This document shows, piece after piece, positions 49,001 to 56,505 of a DNA stretch of 64,000 nucleotides (the first letter of the stretch is position 1; each line of letters starts with the position of its first letter). Source of the stretch: Rapana venosa (taxonomy: Eukaryota; Mollusca; Gastropoda; Neogastropoda; Muricidae). The position numbers and the translations under genes are program-made. Where the stretch lies: positions 48,344,673 to 48,408,672 of the forward strand of contig CM054140.1 of NCBI GenBank assembly GCA_028751875.1. Direction: 5' to 3'. The notes under the pieces were generated by a model. It was not told the origin of the DNA and searched no databases. It saw only the letters and a program-made list of their open reading frames with translations.

Positions 49001-49119
49001 TATTACATGCAAAGTAAACATCTGAACAATGAACTGACTTGTCATTGCAGGGGATGCACAACACACAGCTGGGAGAGAACAGCCACCTGAGGGTGTCCTT
49101 CTCCAAGTCCACCATCTAA
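7446..49119 (+). CDS. PTBP1: Polypyrimidine tract-binding protein (PTBP1/hephaestus orthologue), whole multi-exon gene
   Basis: PTBP is a nuclear hnRNP that binds CU-rich RNA through four RRMs. It represses or activates splice sites and also acts in translation and mRNA stability. Joined exons give about 525 residues, close to the vertebrate 530-560. The N-terminus ends in GTKRGSDEL. RRM1 spans VVHIRSL to [13 protein letters not shown]2 starts at LRVIVDNV; a Gly/Met/Pro-rich linker follows; RRM3 starts at [11 protein letters not shown]4 starts at LHLSNIP and the protein ends [10 protein letters not shown]. Eighteen coding exons are placed: 7446-7525, 9702-9726, 20936-21013, 22423-22569, 23396-23542, 25464-25598, 28521-28572, 28998-29056, 32160-32317 (damaged), 35065-35085, 40312-40439, 42918-42951, 45410-45502, 45827-45924, 46428-46546, 47258-47332, 47938-48001, 49051-49119. 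Every junction is GT-AG, and phases agree everywhere except inside the damaged exon. The gene is interrupted by several transposons, all in introns. Confidence 0.95.
7642..8779 (-). mobile_element. Internally deleted piggyBac relative with TTAA ends
   Basis: TTAA at 7638-7641 and 8780-8783 flank an element of about 1.14 kb. Its right end reads CCCTAGTAGTGCGG in reverse and its left end starts CCCTGGAAGGGC. The left ~140 bases match the reverse complement of 38880-39021, including GGCTGAATTAACATTGGCTA. Minus-strand fragments resemble the N-terminal transposase: [13 protein letters not shown], near 8220, parallels NHYAADYFASRQL of the larger copy. The catalytic core is absent, so it could move only with transposase supplied in trans. 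Confidence 0.85.
9702..9726 (+). CDS. PTBP1: PTBP coding exon 2 (25 nt)
   Basis: A tiny exon lies between TTTCCTGTTTCAG and GTAAGT. With the carried-over AG it encodes RDFFGAGTK. The final GTK precedes RGSDEL exactly as in vertebrate PTBP1, which confirms exon and phase despite the short length. Confidence 0.85.
10433..10456. repeat. (TA)n microsatellite
   Basis: About twelve TA units, 50 bases downstream of a 15-base G run (about 10366-10380). Confidence 0.9.
10669..10730 (+). repeat. (CT)n microsatellite
   Basis: CT dinucleotides grading into TCTG units in PTBP intron 2. Confidence 0.9.
10770..13420 (+). repeat. Four dispersed copies of an anonymous ~100-250 bp repeat
   Basis: Near 10787, 11042, 13121 and 13340 the same block recurs. 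It runs: (TG)n, ACYTGTAGGTCAAG(A/G)(A/G)G, CTGTYTTTTTT, a T- or A-run, then GTGTCTAAAATGATAAYCATG. Two copies also share a downstream part containing TATAGCCYAGTATT. Spacing is irregular and divergence high, so this is an old local cluster rather than a satellite. I do not recognise the family. Confidence 0.6.
11205..11690 (+). repeat. Dispersed repeat, copy 1 (partner at 43925)
   Basis: Shared blocks with 43925-44255, in order: AAGCACAG, TCAAGAATC-CTTTTGAAGT, TATTSACTGAAAAA, GGGAGAAG/GGGAAGTGG, GAGTAGYTTCYCTTTG and TGTGCYGTAGC. Similarity is interrupted but collinear over more than 300 bases. It does not encode protein and belongs to an unrecognised element. Confidence 0.55.
13904..14060 (+). 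repeat. Compound (CA)n-(CT)n microsatellite
   Basis: About 68 bases of CA run straight into about 88 bases of CT, with a few CCCT interruptions. In the PTBP pre-mRNA the second half is an uninterrupted CU tract. Confidence 0.97.
14085..14300 (+). mobile_element. 5'-truncated SINE copy
   Basis: The body matches the SINE at 44256-44610 from GACTATAAAC through CCTGTGTGCAAA, CATCTTGTG and GGAACAGATGAC. It lacks the tRNA-like head and abuts the CT tract at 13972-14060. Confidence 0.6.
14690..14885. repeat. (CA)n microsatellite with CATACA interruptions
   Basis: Nearly 200 bases of CA-rich sequence with periodic ATACAC units. Frames across it are repeat artefacts. Confidence 0.93.
16879..16973 (+). 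repeat. (CT)n microsatellite
   Basis: Some 95 bases of almost pure CT in PTBP intron 2, CU in the sense transcript. Confidence 0.96.
19092..19155. repeat. (CA)n microsatellite
   Basis: About 64 bases of CA with one CCACA interruption. Confidence 0.95.
19384..19510 (-). mobile_element. Second copy of the LINE 3' tail
   Basis: ATAGAATTTATATAGCACTG and the following AATCTTGTAAAAG match the tail at 78-110. In both places a CA microsatellite begins about 110 bases further on. Only the non-coding 3' end remains. Confidence 0.6.
19511..19636 (+). repeat. Compound (CA)n-(CT)n microsatellite
   Basis: About 32 bases CA then about 94 bases uninterrupted CT, the longest pure CU tract in the PTBP introns. 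Confidence 0.97.
20936..21013 (+). CDS. PTBP1: PTBP coding exon 3
   Basis: The exon starts directly after TTTGCAG, encodes [14 protein letters not shown] through NDAKK, and ends AAG|GTGAGT. RGSDEL is the invariant segment preceding RRM1 in PTBP proteins. Confidence 0.93.
21440..21500 (+). repeat. (CT)n microsatellite
   Basis: About 60 bases CT with one TTTT interruption, in the intron between PTBP coding exons 3 and 4. Confidence 0.95.
21718..21778 (+). repeat. (CT)n microsatellite
   Basis: About 60 bases of pure CT, 650 bases before coding exon 4. Confidence 0.95.
22120..22383 (+). repeat. Diverged tandem duplication before PTBP exon 4
   Basis: Two ~120-130 bp units (22120-22237 and 22250-22383) each run from GCAAGAAAGCCAAG through CAGAAAAA, ACTAACACAC and TCAACCATATRCTTA to GTGAAACGCTCATT. 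The second ends 40 bases before the exon 4 acceptor. Confidence 0.85.
22423..22569 (+). CDS. PTBP1: PTBP coding exon 4 (first half of RRM1)
   Basis: A 49-codon exon in phase 0, with acceptor CCCCCTCTACAG and donor CCAG|GTGAGT. It carries the RNP2 strand VVHIRSLP and the conserved [14 protein letters not shown] of RRM1. Confidence 0.95.
22594..22985 (+). mobile_element. piggyBac-family 5'-end fragment in a PTBP intron
   Basis: It begins after TTAA (22590-22593) with CCCTTGAAGTGAGGTTCC, a mutated terminal repeat. It keeps the subterminal block (CTTTGAAAGATCACCCAATG) seen in the other copies. A frame resembling the acidic transposase N-terminus follows ([19 protein letters not shown], about 22870). 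No matching right end was found. It starts only 24 bases past the donor of coding exon 4. Confidence 0.75.
23396..23542 (+). CDS. PTBP1: PTBP coding exon 5 (second half of RRM1)
   Basis: A 49-codon exon in phase 0. It begins [15 protein letters not shown] (RNP1-like strand and helix 2) and reaches [13 protein letters not shown], the PTBP RRM1 extension. Donor is CCAG|GTAAAC. Confidence 0.95.
25464..25598 (+). CDS. PTBP1: PTBP coding exon 6 (RRM1-RRM2 linker and start of RRM2)
   Basis: It encodes [14 protein letters not shown], a linker shorter than in vertebrates, then [19 protein letters not shown], the start of RRM2. The donor CATCAG|GTAAGT is strong. The acceptor CACAACAG is pyrimidine-poor; it is chosen because it alone keeps phase 0 and the NAQAALQA similarity. 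Confidence 0.88.
26340..27480 (+). repeat. Pair of diverged repeats with a short acidic frame
   Basis: GGATCATCTAAGTCTGA and TGTCTGATGCTTC occur in the same order at 26374-26427 and 27417-27471. At 26348-26470 the first copy keeps an open acidic stretch ([16 protein letters not shown]) ending in a stop; the second is broken. This looks like a transposon gene fragment and a decayed relative. The family is unknown. Confidence 0.4.
26485..26562 (+). repeat. 39-bp perfect tandem duplication
   Basis: TGTTTGGCTGTAATCCTAAG plus the next 19 bases occur twice back to back without mismatch, so the duplication is recent. Confidence 0.95.
28521..28572 (+). CDS. PTBP1: PTBP coding exon 7 (RRM2)
   Basis: Acceptor TGTTTCAG; encodes [17 protein letters not shown] and leaves one base before the donor GTGAGT. 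The match to vertebrate RRM2 is almost residue for residue. Confidence 0.95.
28998..29056 (+). CDS. PTBP1: PTBP coding exon 8 (RRM2)
   Basis: Acceptor TTTTGCAG, donor GTG|GTAAGT. It reads (N)[19 protein letters not shown], the RNP1 strand and second helix of RRM2, and ends in phase 0. Confidence 0.95.
29379..31856 (+). pseudogene. LINE ORF2: endonuclease plus reverse transcriptase, frameshifted
   Basis: Domains in order are as follows. First comes the C-terminal half of an exonuclease-endonuclease-phosphatase domain: [11 protein letters not shown], then NQIDYILI, then GSDHVPV at about 29720. A lysine-rich connector follows. The reverse transcriptase has [16 protein letters not shown] (about 30390), [14 protein letters not shown], the catalytic FIDYSKAFD (about 30780), [12 protein letters not shown] (about 30960) and the active-site YADD (about 31070). 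The thumb region has [12 protein letters not shown] and FKYLGC. A C-terminal segment YGCECWTL to [14 protein letters not shown] closes it. The frame shifts near 30615 and 31090, with further breaks around 31300 and 31370. Most sit at runs of T or C and look like one-base insertions. The protein also lacks its N-terminus, so the copy is dead. Confidence 0.92.
29379..31865 (+). mobile_element. 5'-truncated LINE (RTE-like) inserted in a PTBP intron
   Basis: The insert is flanked by an exact 11-bp direct repeat, ATGCTGCTCTT, at 29368-29378 and 31866-31876. That is the target-site duplication expected of target-primed reverse transcription. The left boundary falls inside the endonuclease coding sequence (5' truncation) and the right end is a GAAGAAGAA-type short tail. 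The element is in the same orientation as PTBP. The family resembles the endonuclease-reverse transcriptase proteins annotated as craniofacial development protein 2-like (RTE/BovB group). The clade is tentative. Confidence 0.9.
32160..32317 (+). pseudogene. PTBP1: PTBP coding exon 9 (end of RRM2), recognisable but frame-broken
   Basis: Phase demands an exon here: exon 8 ends in phase 0 and exon 10 begins in phase 1. A TTTTTCAG acceptor (to 32159) and a GAG|GTAGGT donor bracket sequence that matches the end of RRM2 only when the frame is changed repeatedly. IDYSKLTN (32200-32223), LNV (32223-32231), [10 protein letters not shown] (32234-32263), PDPL (32266-32277) and GESSIDQG (about 32280-32303) lie in successive frames. 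Each step is one missing base at or beside a C, A or G run. The beginning (32160-32199) matches poorly. No intact copy was found elsewhere in the intron. Either the consensus sequence is faulty here or the exon is decayed; the first is more likely because RRM2 cannot fold without it. Confidence 0.7.
35065..35085 (+). CDS. PTBP1: PTBP coding exon 10: 21-nt microexon in the RRM2-RRM3 linker
   Basis: The 21 bases sit between a strong acceptor (CTCCTGTTTTCTCTGCAG) and a consensus donor (CAG|GTGAGT). Read in phase 1 they encode PGFGLA plus shared border codons. These run straight into [13 protein letters not shown] of exon 11, giving one Gly/Pro/Met-rich linker. A length divisible by three means it can be skipped without shifting the frame, as with many regulated microexons. 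Confidence 0.75.
37915..39021 (+). mobile_element. Internally deleted piggyBac relative with intact TTAA-flanked ends
   Basis: TTAA at 37911-37914 and 39022-39025 flank 1,107 bp with perfect 12-bp inverted ends: CCCTAGTAGCGC on the left and its complement GCGCTACTAGGG on the right. The left end holds two palindromes, CCCGGAATATTCCGG at 37931-37945 and CCCGGAATATTCCGGG at 37975-37990. Inside are degraded plus-strand pieces of the transposase N-terminus ([11 protein letters not shown] near 38230, [14 protein letters not shown] near 38480). No catalytic domain is present. It is the best preserved pair of ends in the window. Confidence 0.9.
40312..40439 (+). CDS. PTBP1: PTBP coding exon 11 (linker and first strand of RRM3)
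   Basis: Acceptor GTCTTTTGCAG, donor GAGGAA|GTAAGT. It encodes a flexible linker ([20 protein letters not shown]) and then [11 protein letters not shown], the RNP2 strand of RRM3. It ends in phase 0. Confidence 0.95.
42918..42951 (+). CDS. PTBP1: PTBP coding exon 12: conserved 34-nt exon of RRM3
   Basis: The exon encodes [11 protein letters not shown] plus one base, helix 1 of RRM3. Its length, 34 nt, equals that of vertebrate PTBP1 exon 11 and PTBP2 exon 10, whose skipping is driven by PTB protein and leads to nonsense-mediated decay. The 135 bases upstream (about 42783-42917) are rich in CUCUCU and UCUU motifs. Skipping would put a TGA at 45434-45436 in the next exon. Confidence 0.95.
43925..44255 (+). 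repeat. Dispersed repeat, copy 2, directly joined to a SINE
   Basis: Collinear with 11205-11690. It ends at about 44255, where the tRNA-like head of the SINE begins. It may be a separate repeat into which the SINE inserted, or part of a larger composite. Confidence 0.5.
44256..44610 (+). mobile_element. tRNA-derived SINE, near full length
   Basis: The A box ATAGCCTAGTGGTT is at about 44268-44281 and the B box GGTTTGAATCT at about 44315-44325, the internal RNA polymerase III promoter of a tRNA-like head. A ~250-bp body follows, then the 3' end TTCCATTATCCTTGAAATAA and an A-rich tail. It is the reference copy for related pieces at 3196-3523, 14085-14300, 52975-53200 and 61885-62047. Mismatches to box consensus suggest an old copy. 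Confidence 0.8.
45410..45502 (+). CDS. PTBP1: PTBP coding exon 13 (RRM3)
   Basis: It encodes [21 protein letters not shown] and continues ADPQQAQM, the RNP1 strand of RRM3. Acceptor is GCATGATTAG and donor ATGG|GTGAGT. It ends in phase 1. Confidence 0.95.
45827..45924 (+). CDS. PTBP1: PTBP coding exon 14 (end of RRM3)
   Basis: It encodes (A)[19 protein letters not shown] and onward to MPKEGQT, the last helix and strands of RRM3. The donor GTGAGT at 45925-45930 is followed immediately by an ~85-base CT tract. The length, 98 nt, is not a multiple of three. Confidence 0.95.
45931..46015 (+). repeat. (CT)n tract directly after the donor of PTBP exon 14
   Basis: About 85 bases of CT with a few CCT/TCTT interruptions begin at the base following GTGAGT. 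In the transcript this is a multi-site CU ligand next to a 5' splice site. Confidence 0.97.
46428..46546 (+). CDS. PTBP1: PTBP coding exon 15 (RRM3-RRM4 linker, start of RRM4)
   Basis: It encodes [20 protein letters not shown], then [15 protein letters not shown]. This is the highly conserved linker packing RRM3 against RRM4, followed by the RNP2 strand of RRM4. Acceptor is CCAACAG; it ends in phase 2. Confidence 0.96.
47258..47332 (+). CDS. PTBP1: PTBP coding exon 16 (RRM4)
   Basis: Acceptor GTGTTGCACAG, donor TTCCA|GTCAGT. It encodes [20 protein letters not shown] and FKFF, helix 1 and strand 2 of RRM4. Confidence 0.95.
47938..48001 (+). CDS. PTBP1: PTBP coding exon 17 (RRM4)
   Basis: It encodes [20 protein letters not shown] plus I, the RNP1 strand and second helix of RRM4. 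Acceptor CCTTGCAG, donor ATT|GTAAGT. Confidence 0.95.
48079..48149 (+). repeat. Three tandem copies of a ~23-bp unit
   Basis: ACTCTGTTTCTTATACTGCT recurs three times in the last PTBP intron but one. Confidence 0.92.
49051..49119 (+). CDS. PTBP1: PTBP terminal coding exon 18
   Basis: Acceptor TCATTGCAG. It encodes [20 protein letters not shown] followed by TI and TAA at 49117-49119. SFSKSTI is the invariant C-terminus of PTBP proteins, so the gene end is certain. Confidence 0.97.
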   Translation, partial: GMHNTQLGENSHLRVSFSKSTI

Positions 49120-52100
49120 ACGAGCACGCCCAGAAAGCCCAGACAAGAGCAGACAGAAAAAAAGCATCATCATCTGCCATCCACAGCTTAGCATTGATAA
49201 CATCTGAGGCTCTGAAGCCCTTCACTATGGAAAACCCAGGGAATTTCAAACAGAACAGTTGATCTGAGCTCAGTTAGTTTAGAAGAGGCAGAAAAAATTG
49301 CCTTTTTTTCACATGTGGCAGGAATTAGTATCCCCAGGTTTAACTTCAAGCAGCCATGCTGGTGGTTGCTTTCTCAGCTATGTTGGGGTTTTAAGTGCCT
49401 TGTTTTCTTTTCCCTTTTTTCCCCTTATACTTTTTCATGGCTAGGTTCAGGTTTTGCCATGCGCGGAAAATAGCCTTACCATTTGTAAGGGTGTTTCACA
49501 TCTCCTTAGAACCCCTTGAATGCTGGGGAGAAAAGAATTTGGCCCAGCTTAGCCAGTTGGCCACATTTTTTGTTGTCAAATTGACACTTTTGCCATTGTT
49601 TGAAATTTTCATGTAGGTTCCTGTAAAAGGTTTATTGCAACTTTTTTTTTTCTTTAGAAAACAGATATGAGCAAATTAATTCCTTTGGGATCACAAGTTA
49701 AAAATAAAGTGAAACATTTCCAAACACTTTGGCCTCGAAAACCATGTTATTCTGTATTTGTTTGGAAATGTGTGGATTTTTCCCCCCCTGTGAACATGTG
49801 GTTATATTTTCTTTCCTTTCTTCAGTTTTTTAAAGAACCAGGTGGGAATGTGCATTAAAAGTGCAGACCAAAAGAAGAAAAAGGTTAATTTTTTATACTC
49901 AAAGGTGACCACACATATTTTCTTTATATGATTTTTTTTTCTGTTACAGTGTGTTTTTAGGTCTCCATTGGACAAAGAAAAGTGTGTGTGGATGTGTGTT
50001 TCAAGGCAGCAATAGCACATTTAATTATTGAAATTCTTGGTTAATGTATTGCAGTTGAAGGGGTTTATCAGAAGGATTTTTCCCCCCAGCAGGATTATTA
50101 GGCTTGGAGGTTGCGTTCCTTTATTCTGTGGGAATTAATATTTTTATGGTGGTTTGTTCTAAACATGTTTTGCAGCATAAAAAGCATAGCCTGGGTTTGA
50201 AATCGCAGTAGCTTACAATTATCAGCATAGTTTTATTTTTACCAATATTACAGATTTTTCAGAAAGAAGGGTGAGATGGGTATTTATTTGTTCCTTGGTG
50301 CATTTGCCAGGCAAAACTACTCCCACCTTGCCCACTTATCTTACCATATGGCTCCACAGATTCATTCCTGTAGAGATACGCCAGGAAATCCATTTACGAT
50401 ATTGTAGTGACATGTGTCCACCCATCACTGTTCCTTGAATACCTACACTTTCAGATTAGTTATAGACCAGGAGCAACAACTAAGCCAGTGTGTAATGGCT
50501 CTTCTGTGGTAGTGTAAAATTAAATTAAGCCAATACTAGTGCTAAAACAGGTCTCCATGCATTTCATATGGCTTGTCATCCAGGGTAGGGGGGTGTATTG
50601 TAATGGGAACCAAGAAACCAAGAGGAGCAAGGAGTGGTTGGTCATTCGCAGATGTTTTATTGATGTGTCAACTTGTCCTGTGTAGAGTCATCCATGTAAG
50701 AGTTGAGTAGGGTTTGAACCCTTTCTTTTTTTCCCTCCCCCTTTCATGGAAATGTTTTTCATGTGCAACTAAATGTAAATATATCGGCCAAATCCCACAT
50801 CCCCTCTTTGTCCCCTTGAAAAGTCCTTTGACCATCAGGGTGTTACATACGTAAACTATATATCGTGTTTTTGTTCACTCATACCTCTCTTTGATGTGCA
50901 TGAATTGGCAGAGTTAAACTGACATTTCTTCATTCTGTTGGTGTTTCTCTTCTAACTTCTCCCTTTCACTGTGGTATTTGCTTGTGCTGTGGCACTGACC
51001 ACTGGAAAGGAAGCTCAGTTTATGGTTTCTCTTTTTACTTGGCATTCCATAGCTCTCTTTCTTTGCTTTGGAATTTTCTAGATCTTCAAGTCACCAATGA
51101 GGTGGTTTGCCTAATTGTGGAGGCGTGGTCCAAAATATTGAGGCTTGTAGTCCTACTCTTTGCTTACCTTTCTTCACTCTTTGTGGGCTGTTTCTGTTGT
51201 TACTACTGCTGTTTCTTGTTCTTTTGTTTATTTGTTTGTACTTTTCTTCCCTTTGATTAGTTTAAATGGCCTATATTTTATAAGTTTTCAAATGACAGAT
51301 TACCTTTTATGTTCCAGACAGAAGTATGGTTGGTTAATTTTGTAAAGTACCAACTACACTCTGTGCTAAACTTTGTGGACTCAAGTGTCTTCTGATTATC
51401 ATTTGTGTTATTAAGCTCAGAATATGCGTTTTGTGTGCCAGTTGGGTTTTACTTTTACTTTTTTTGGTACTATTGTTCCTAGTTAATTATTCTCTTGGTG
51501 TTTGTGTGTTGAAAGTCGAGACTTCAACAAAGTTTAATGTGCAAAGTATTTGTACCCTCTACTTTTTCTGTGTTGTCTGATTCATGGATGGTTGTCACTT
51601 GAAAGATTTGATAAGGTACTGTTGATGATTAAAAAATGACACAAAAACAGAAGGAAACAAATGACTTCGACTTTTCTTGAATTGAACATAATGCATAGGG
51701 GGAGGAAGTTATATCTGTAAACCAGTCAGTAGATCCTCCCTGTCATCAAGTCTTAGGTTATTTTTGTTTTTGCAGGCATTGGTGAAATTCTTGTCACTAC
51801 TGATCAAGATCAAATAGGTGATACAACTATGACTTTGTTTTTTGGGGGGTGGTCATTTATCATTTAGGATAATGGAAATGACTGCCGAGTCTTGATGCAC
51901 AAGTGCAACTTTGAACATCATTTCCACAGCTATTGTTTAACTTCAAAGGCAAGAGTTCTGAAGATCACATCAACATTACCCAAATGAGTTAAGAAAATAT
52001 TTATTTATAGTGACAAGAACTGTATGCTTTTTTCTCTCAACTAGTCCTACTAAGACTCCCATGCTGCTGTTGTCAATACAGTGTTCAGTGTGGGATGTGT

Positions 52101-52830
52101 TTAAAGGTATACATTTCTCATGGAACAAAAATTAGTGTCTATTGTATGTGCCTATTCAGGGGATCAAATTCAACTACAGGAAATATTTTTGTATTTGTAT
52201 TTTTCAGATATTTGTTAATAAAAATTGTCAAACATAGTCTTTATGATACATCACAGCCTTACGACACATGCCTCAGTGGTTAGATGGGTTGTTCTGTTTT
52301 TTGTGTTTTTTTATTTCCCAGGTTATGAAATAACCACCTTAGGAAGTATGGTTAAGAATTGGAATTGTTTATTGCAGTCATTTGATATTAAAATGGTTTT
52401 ATAATAAAACTTTCAGACCTAATTGTGTGATGCCTAAAGTGAATTCCTGAGCTCTGTCCACTGTTACTATTCTACCTGAGCTCTCAGCTGTCACTGTTCT
52501 TCAAAATCTAATCTTGACTAATCTCTGGGCTGCGTTTGCTGTACATACCTATACCCCCTTCTGCATAGCATTTCACTTTTTCCTCTGTATTTCTTAGAAA
52601 GTGTTTTGTGTTATTTCATTGAGAACTGGTGTTGAACACTTGTTGGTTCTTTTCTTTTTTTCATTTTTTTTTTCAAATCATGTTCCTCTACTTTTTTCCC
52701 CCTTTGAGCTTTGCTCTGTGTATTGACTATCTACTGTGTGTTGTTCATGTGTAGTGTTAGTCACCGTCTTTCTTTGCTTCATGATCTTGTCTGGCAAGGG
52801 TCAATAAACTTTCTGTTCTGCACTTTTCTC
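49120..52830 (+). other. Probable PTBP 3' UTR and polyadenylation region
   Basis: No coding sequence follows the stop codon. AATAAA hexamers occur at 49703-49708, 52217-52222, 52403-52408 and 52803-52808. The sequence is T-rich with few simple repeats or transposons, unlike the introns, which suggests constraint as a long 3' UTR. Which signal is used cannot be told from sequence. Confidence 0.45.
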
Positions 52831-52974
52831 CTCTGTCCTGACTCTTCTCTGACAGCTCGTTCCACACACATGCACTCTACACCTACCCTACACCTTCATT
52901 ACATTTTCTGGTGACTCTTCTAAACATCATTTCTCAAAGAATTACACGGAATGATATTCCTCTGTACAGGGGAT

Positions 52975-53200
52975 GGAACAGCACATCGGACGGTCATGAT
53001 CTGACCGTCACTGAGGACACCCATCAGAATCTCTGCTGAGGTGTTTGTTCAAGGGGATTTTTGCCCTTGAATGAACATGCTGACTCCACCCATACACACA
53101 CACCCTCAAATTCCTTCAGATGAGATTATTGTGCTAATGCATGCAGAAAAGCTTGCACACACACACACACACAATGGTTAGGCCAGCTATGGCCAGCAGC
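52975..53200 (+). mobile_element. Decayed SINE copy
   Basis: Segments GTTCAAGGGGATTTTTGCC, TGCTGACTCCACCC and TTCCTTCAGATGAGATTAT align in order with the body of the 44256-44610 SINE. A (CA)n run at 53156-53172 sits where the reference copy has its TGTGCAAACGCACG segment. Confidence 0.5.
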
Positions 53201-56200
53201 ATGGATGACAGGGCATGCTTCCTGTGATCTGGAGGAGAATGGGATCAGCCAGATCCAAACTTGAGATTACAAAGATTCAGTGCATTTCCCTAATGCGATG
53301 ACTCCTCACATCGATTGTATAACTAGAGAATGGAACTCGCTCTCCCTGTATTGCCTTGAGCCAGGTACATACAAGTTCACTAACCTTTTACTGCACTGCA
53401 CACATACCACCTGCTCTTGATTCCCGTCCTTCATTTTATGTCATTGTCATTGTTACTTAGCTCATACCAAAAGTATTTTGTGCAAATCTTTTGTTTGCCA
53501 CATCTTCAACTCCCATGCAACAAAATTTGCCATAAAGGCTGGAAAGAGAGAAGTACGTCTTCAACTCGCATGCAACAAAACTTTGCGTTTGTATTTCAAC
53601 AAAAAATGTAACAGTGCACGCACAGGCACACACATAAACCATCTGAATTTGATGTTGCTACTATAGTAACTATGTGAAATGGTTGAGTGAAAGACAATAC
53701 ATATACAAATATAAATTTTTTATTCTTGTGCTCATAGGAAACCCAGACACCATTGTTCAGGAGGCTCATTATTCAACAATAATTATTATTGACATGAAGA
53801 GTTGCAGACTCTCATGGACGGGCTCTGCAATGCATATCTATCATTTCTGATACTTTTTATCTTTTTTTTTGTATCCCATACAAAATAATTTTCTTCAGTT
53901 ACGGATTATGGTTGGATGCTAGAGGGTTTAGCTTAAGAATTGTGTGGTATTGGCACCTCTTGCAAATACACATCAGCTTTAAACAACATAATGCATTACA
54001 TTTGATTTGTCCATCAAGAAACAAGTAATAAAAAAAAGCCAGCCATTATATGTTACAAATATGATTTCGCAATTAAAATTAGCGTGTACTCAACCACATC
54101 AATATTTCAGGCAATGGTAGGCGCCTGGATACTGAAGTGGGAGGTGGTTGGTTCAAACATGTGAGATTATCCTGGCTCCTACTGAATAGTTGAGCATGGT
54201 AATGGTTCCATGGAGAGATTTAATGACAAGACCCACACATTCTTTAGAGAACTGTGAGTAGTGGAGGAAGCTGGTTGCAAAATTGCCAGTGGTGCCACAA
54301 TAGTCAACCAGACTACAGAAAGGTAGGTAAATTAAACTCTAAAAGTAAATCACAGTTCAGAAGTTGTTTGTTAGAAACCAGTCATAATACTCCCTCTGTG
54401 GATGCACACATAAATTAGGACCATGAACATTGCTTACACAGTATCAGTCAACAATCATCCAAATTGAAAACATGAATTAAGATCAGATGTTCCAAATTTA
54501 TTAAAAATGCCCTATGATAGACTTAATTATGACATCTCATATTTTCATCAAATCCAAAATTATAGGCCTAAGAATGATAATTATGCCAATTCTAGGACAT
54601 TGGATCACAATGATCTTTTTAAGCTCTGGAGTGGAGTCGCCAAACGTGACCCACATTTAATCAGTCTCACTATATAAACAGACTGGCGGCAGCAAAGCGT
54701 CATCCAGGAGAGTGACAATCTTGTTTATCATTGCAGGCAGAACTTCCAGCAAGGTGTAACGTGCAATAGATATTATCTTTATTCACATCAGACAGTCTTG
54801 TCAGTTTTAACAGTAACTACATTGTACATGTTGGTATTTGCAATATCTTTCACGAAATTGATTGACTATAACATTTAAAAAAAAATTATTAACTGATACT
54901 CTCTCAGAGTTTTGACACTGGAACCGTGATGTTTGTTTGCTGGAGCACTAAAAAGGCATAGTTGTAATGCCGCTGAAATCAAAAGGAACTGTCAACAAAA
55001 GTGTTTAGTCGAAAAGAGAAAACTAAGGGATGGACAAAAATCAGCAACTTTAATTTACAATAAAAATTGTTCAACGTCACAGCTAAGGAATGACAATTGA
55101 GAGGTCAGAAATCTCGCCTGTCCCATCTTTATTTTCCAAGTATAACAAAACATTCGCATACTTTTTTTTTCATCTGGTCCTTGCCCTGATTATCAACAAA
55201 AGAAGGGGGGGGGGGGGGAACCTAACGACAACCAGAGAGAGTATAAAACCATTATTATTCAACTACACCGTAGATTCCAATAATTGTATTGACCTTATAT
55301 AAAGGGAAACCACTCAAGTATTGTCGTGCTTTCAAGGCAGACGACAGTGCAGTTCAAGGGAACACTTTGTGAACATTAAAATGACGAACTGCTATAAATC
55401 ATTTAACTGTGACTTACTTCTGGACCGGGTACTTCTTTGCTGAAGGTAAGATTTCGCAAAATATCTGTGTACTGTTAGTGATTTATTTGTCACATTTTGT
55501 GTGTGGATTGTAACTTGATAGTGTGCATATAGATGGGTGGAATTGTGCTTTAATCACTTCAGGATTAGAGGCAAAATTATTCAGGATTGGGAATGTCCGG
55601 AAGACACAGAAATGTATGGTTTCAGGAATGAGAAATCTTTTCACTTTCACCCATGCCTACTTCGAAAAGATTACGTTCGGAACTGATAAATTAATTATTT
55701 AAACCTAATTAGTTGCATTTAAAGCATCATTCCACATTCAACTCACACTCGATCTCAGTTCTTTCTCACATCTAGTGCCTATGCGTATACTTGTGTTTAA
55801 CTGGAAATGATGAGAACTGCTCGGACAAAGTGCGTTTTCAGCAAGCCACGTGCTTGCAACACAGACAATTCATGGGTTCCTCTATCGGTATTGGGGAGAA
55901 AAACCCACACCGTTTCTTAACGGTTTGTATCATTTCCCAACTGCTGGAAGTACTTCAAGAGGCATGGAAGAGAGACTGGTAGCTGACATGAATAAATAAG
56001 CTTATGCTGACGACGCAGACCTCTTCTAATTTCTCGTGGGAAAACAACGCCTGAAGAACATGTAGCAGCTATCGCGTGCACGGGGGAACAATTGACGAAC
56101 TCGGAGGTGCCGGGAACGTAAGTATCACGTTAGCCAGTGCGCTTTCTACAGGGCTGTGTCTCTAGTGAAGAAATAACTGGACGATTGTCAGTTGGGCGAA

Positions 56201-56249
56201 GTTCTGGTCAAAATGTTCCCAAGACTAGTTTGAATACTCTTGTTTCTGT

Positions 56250-56289
56250 CTGTCTGTCTGTCTCTGTCTCTGTCTCTCTGTCTCTTCTG

Positions 56290-56351
<62 letters not shown>

Positions 56352-56378
56352 GTGGTGTGTGTGTGTGTGTGTGTGTGT
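56250..56378 (+). repeat. Compound (TCTG)n-(CT)n-(GT)n microsatellite
   Basis: TCTG units, then about 60 bases CT, then about 20 bases GT, again CT on the + strand. Confidence 0.95.
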
Positions 56379-56395
56379 GACTCTTCTTTCTCCGT

Positions 56396-56505
56396 CTTCT
56401 TTTATTTTGAGGATAATGAATATACGTTTGTGTGTGTTTGTGCGCGTTTGCTTCTTTCTTCGTCTTTTTTTATTTCGAGGATAATGAATATACACTCGTA
56501 CTTTT
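56396..56505 (-). repeat. Two tandem SINE-tail remnants
   Basis: TTTTATTTTGAGGATAATGA and TTTTATTTCGAGGATAATGA lie about 65 bases apart, each followed by ATATAC. Both equal the 3' tail of the SINE family in reverse orientation. Confidence 0.45.

Noticed and set aside
55326..55446. Possible first exon ending in a GAAG|GTAAGA donor
   Set aside because: The frame stops after about 20 codons, has no recognisable motif and does not join in phase to the downstream gene; it could be a non-coding exon but nothing supports that.
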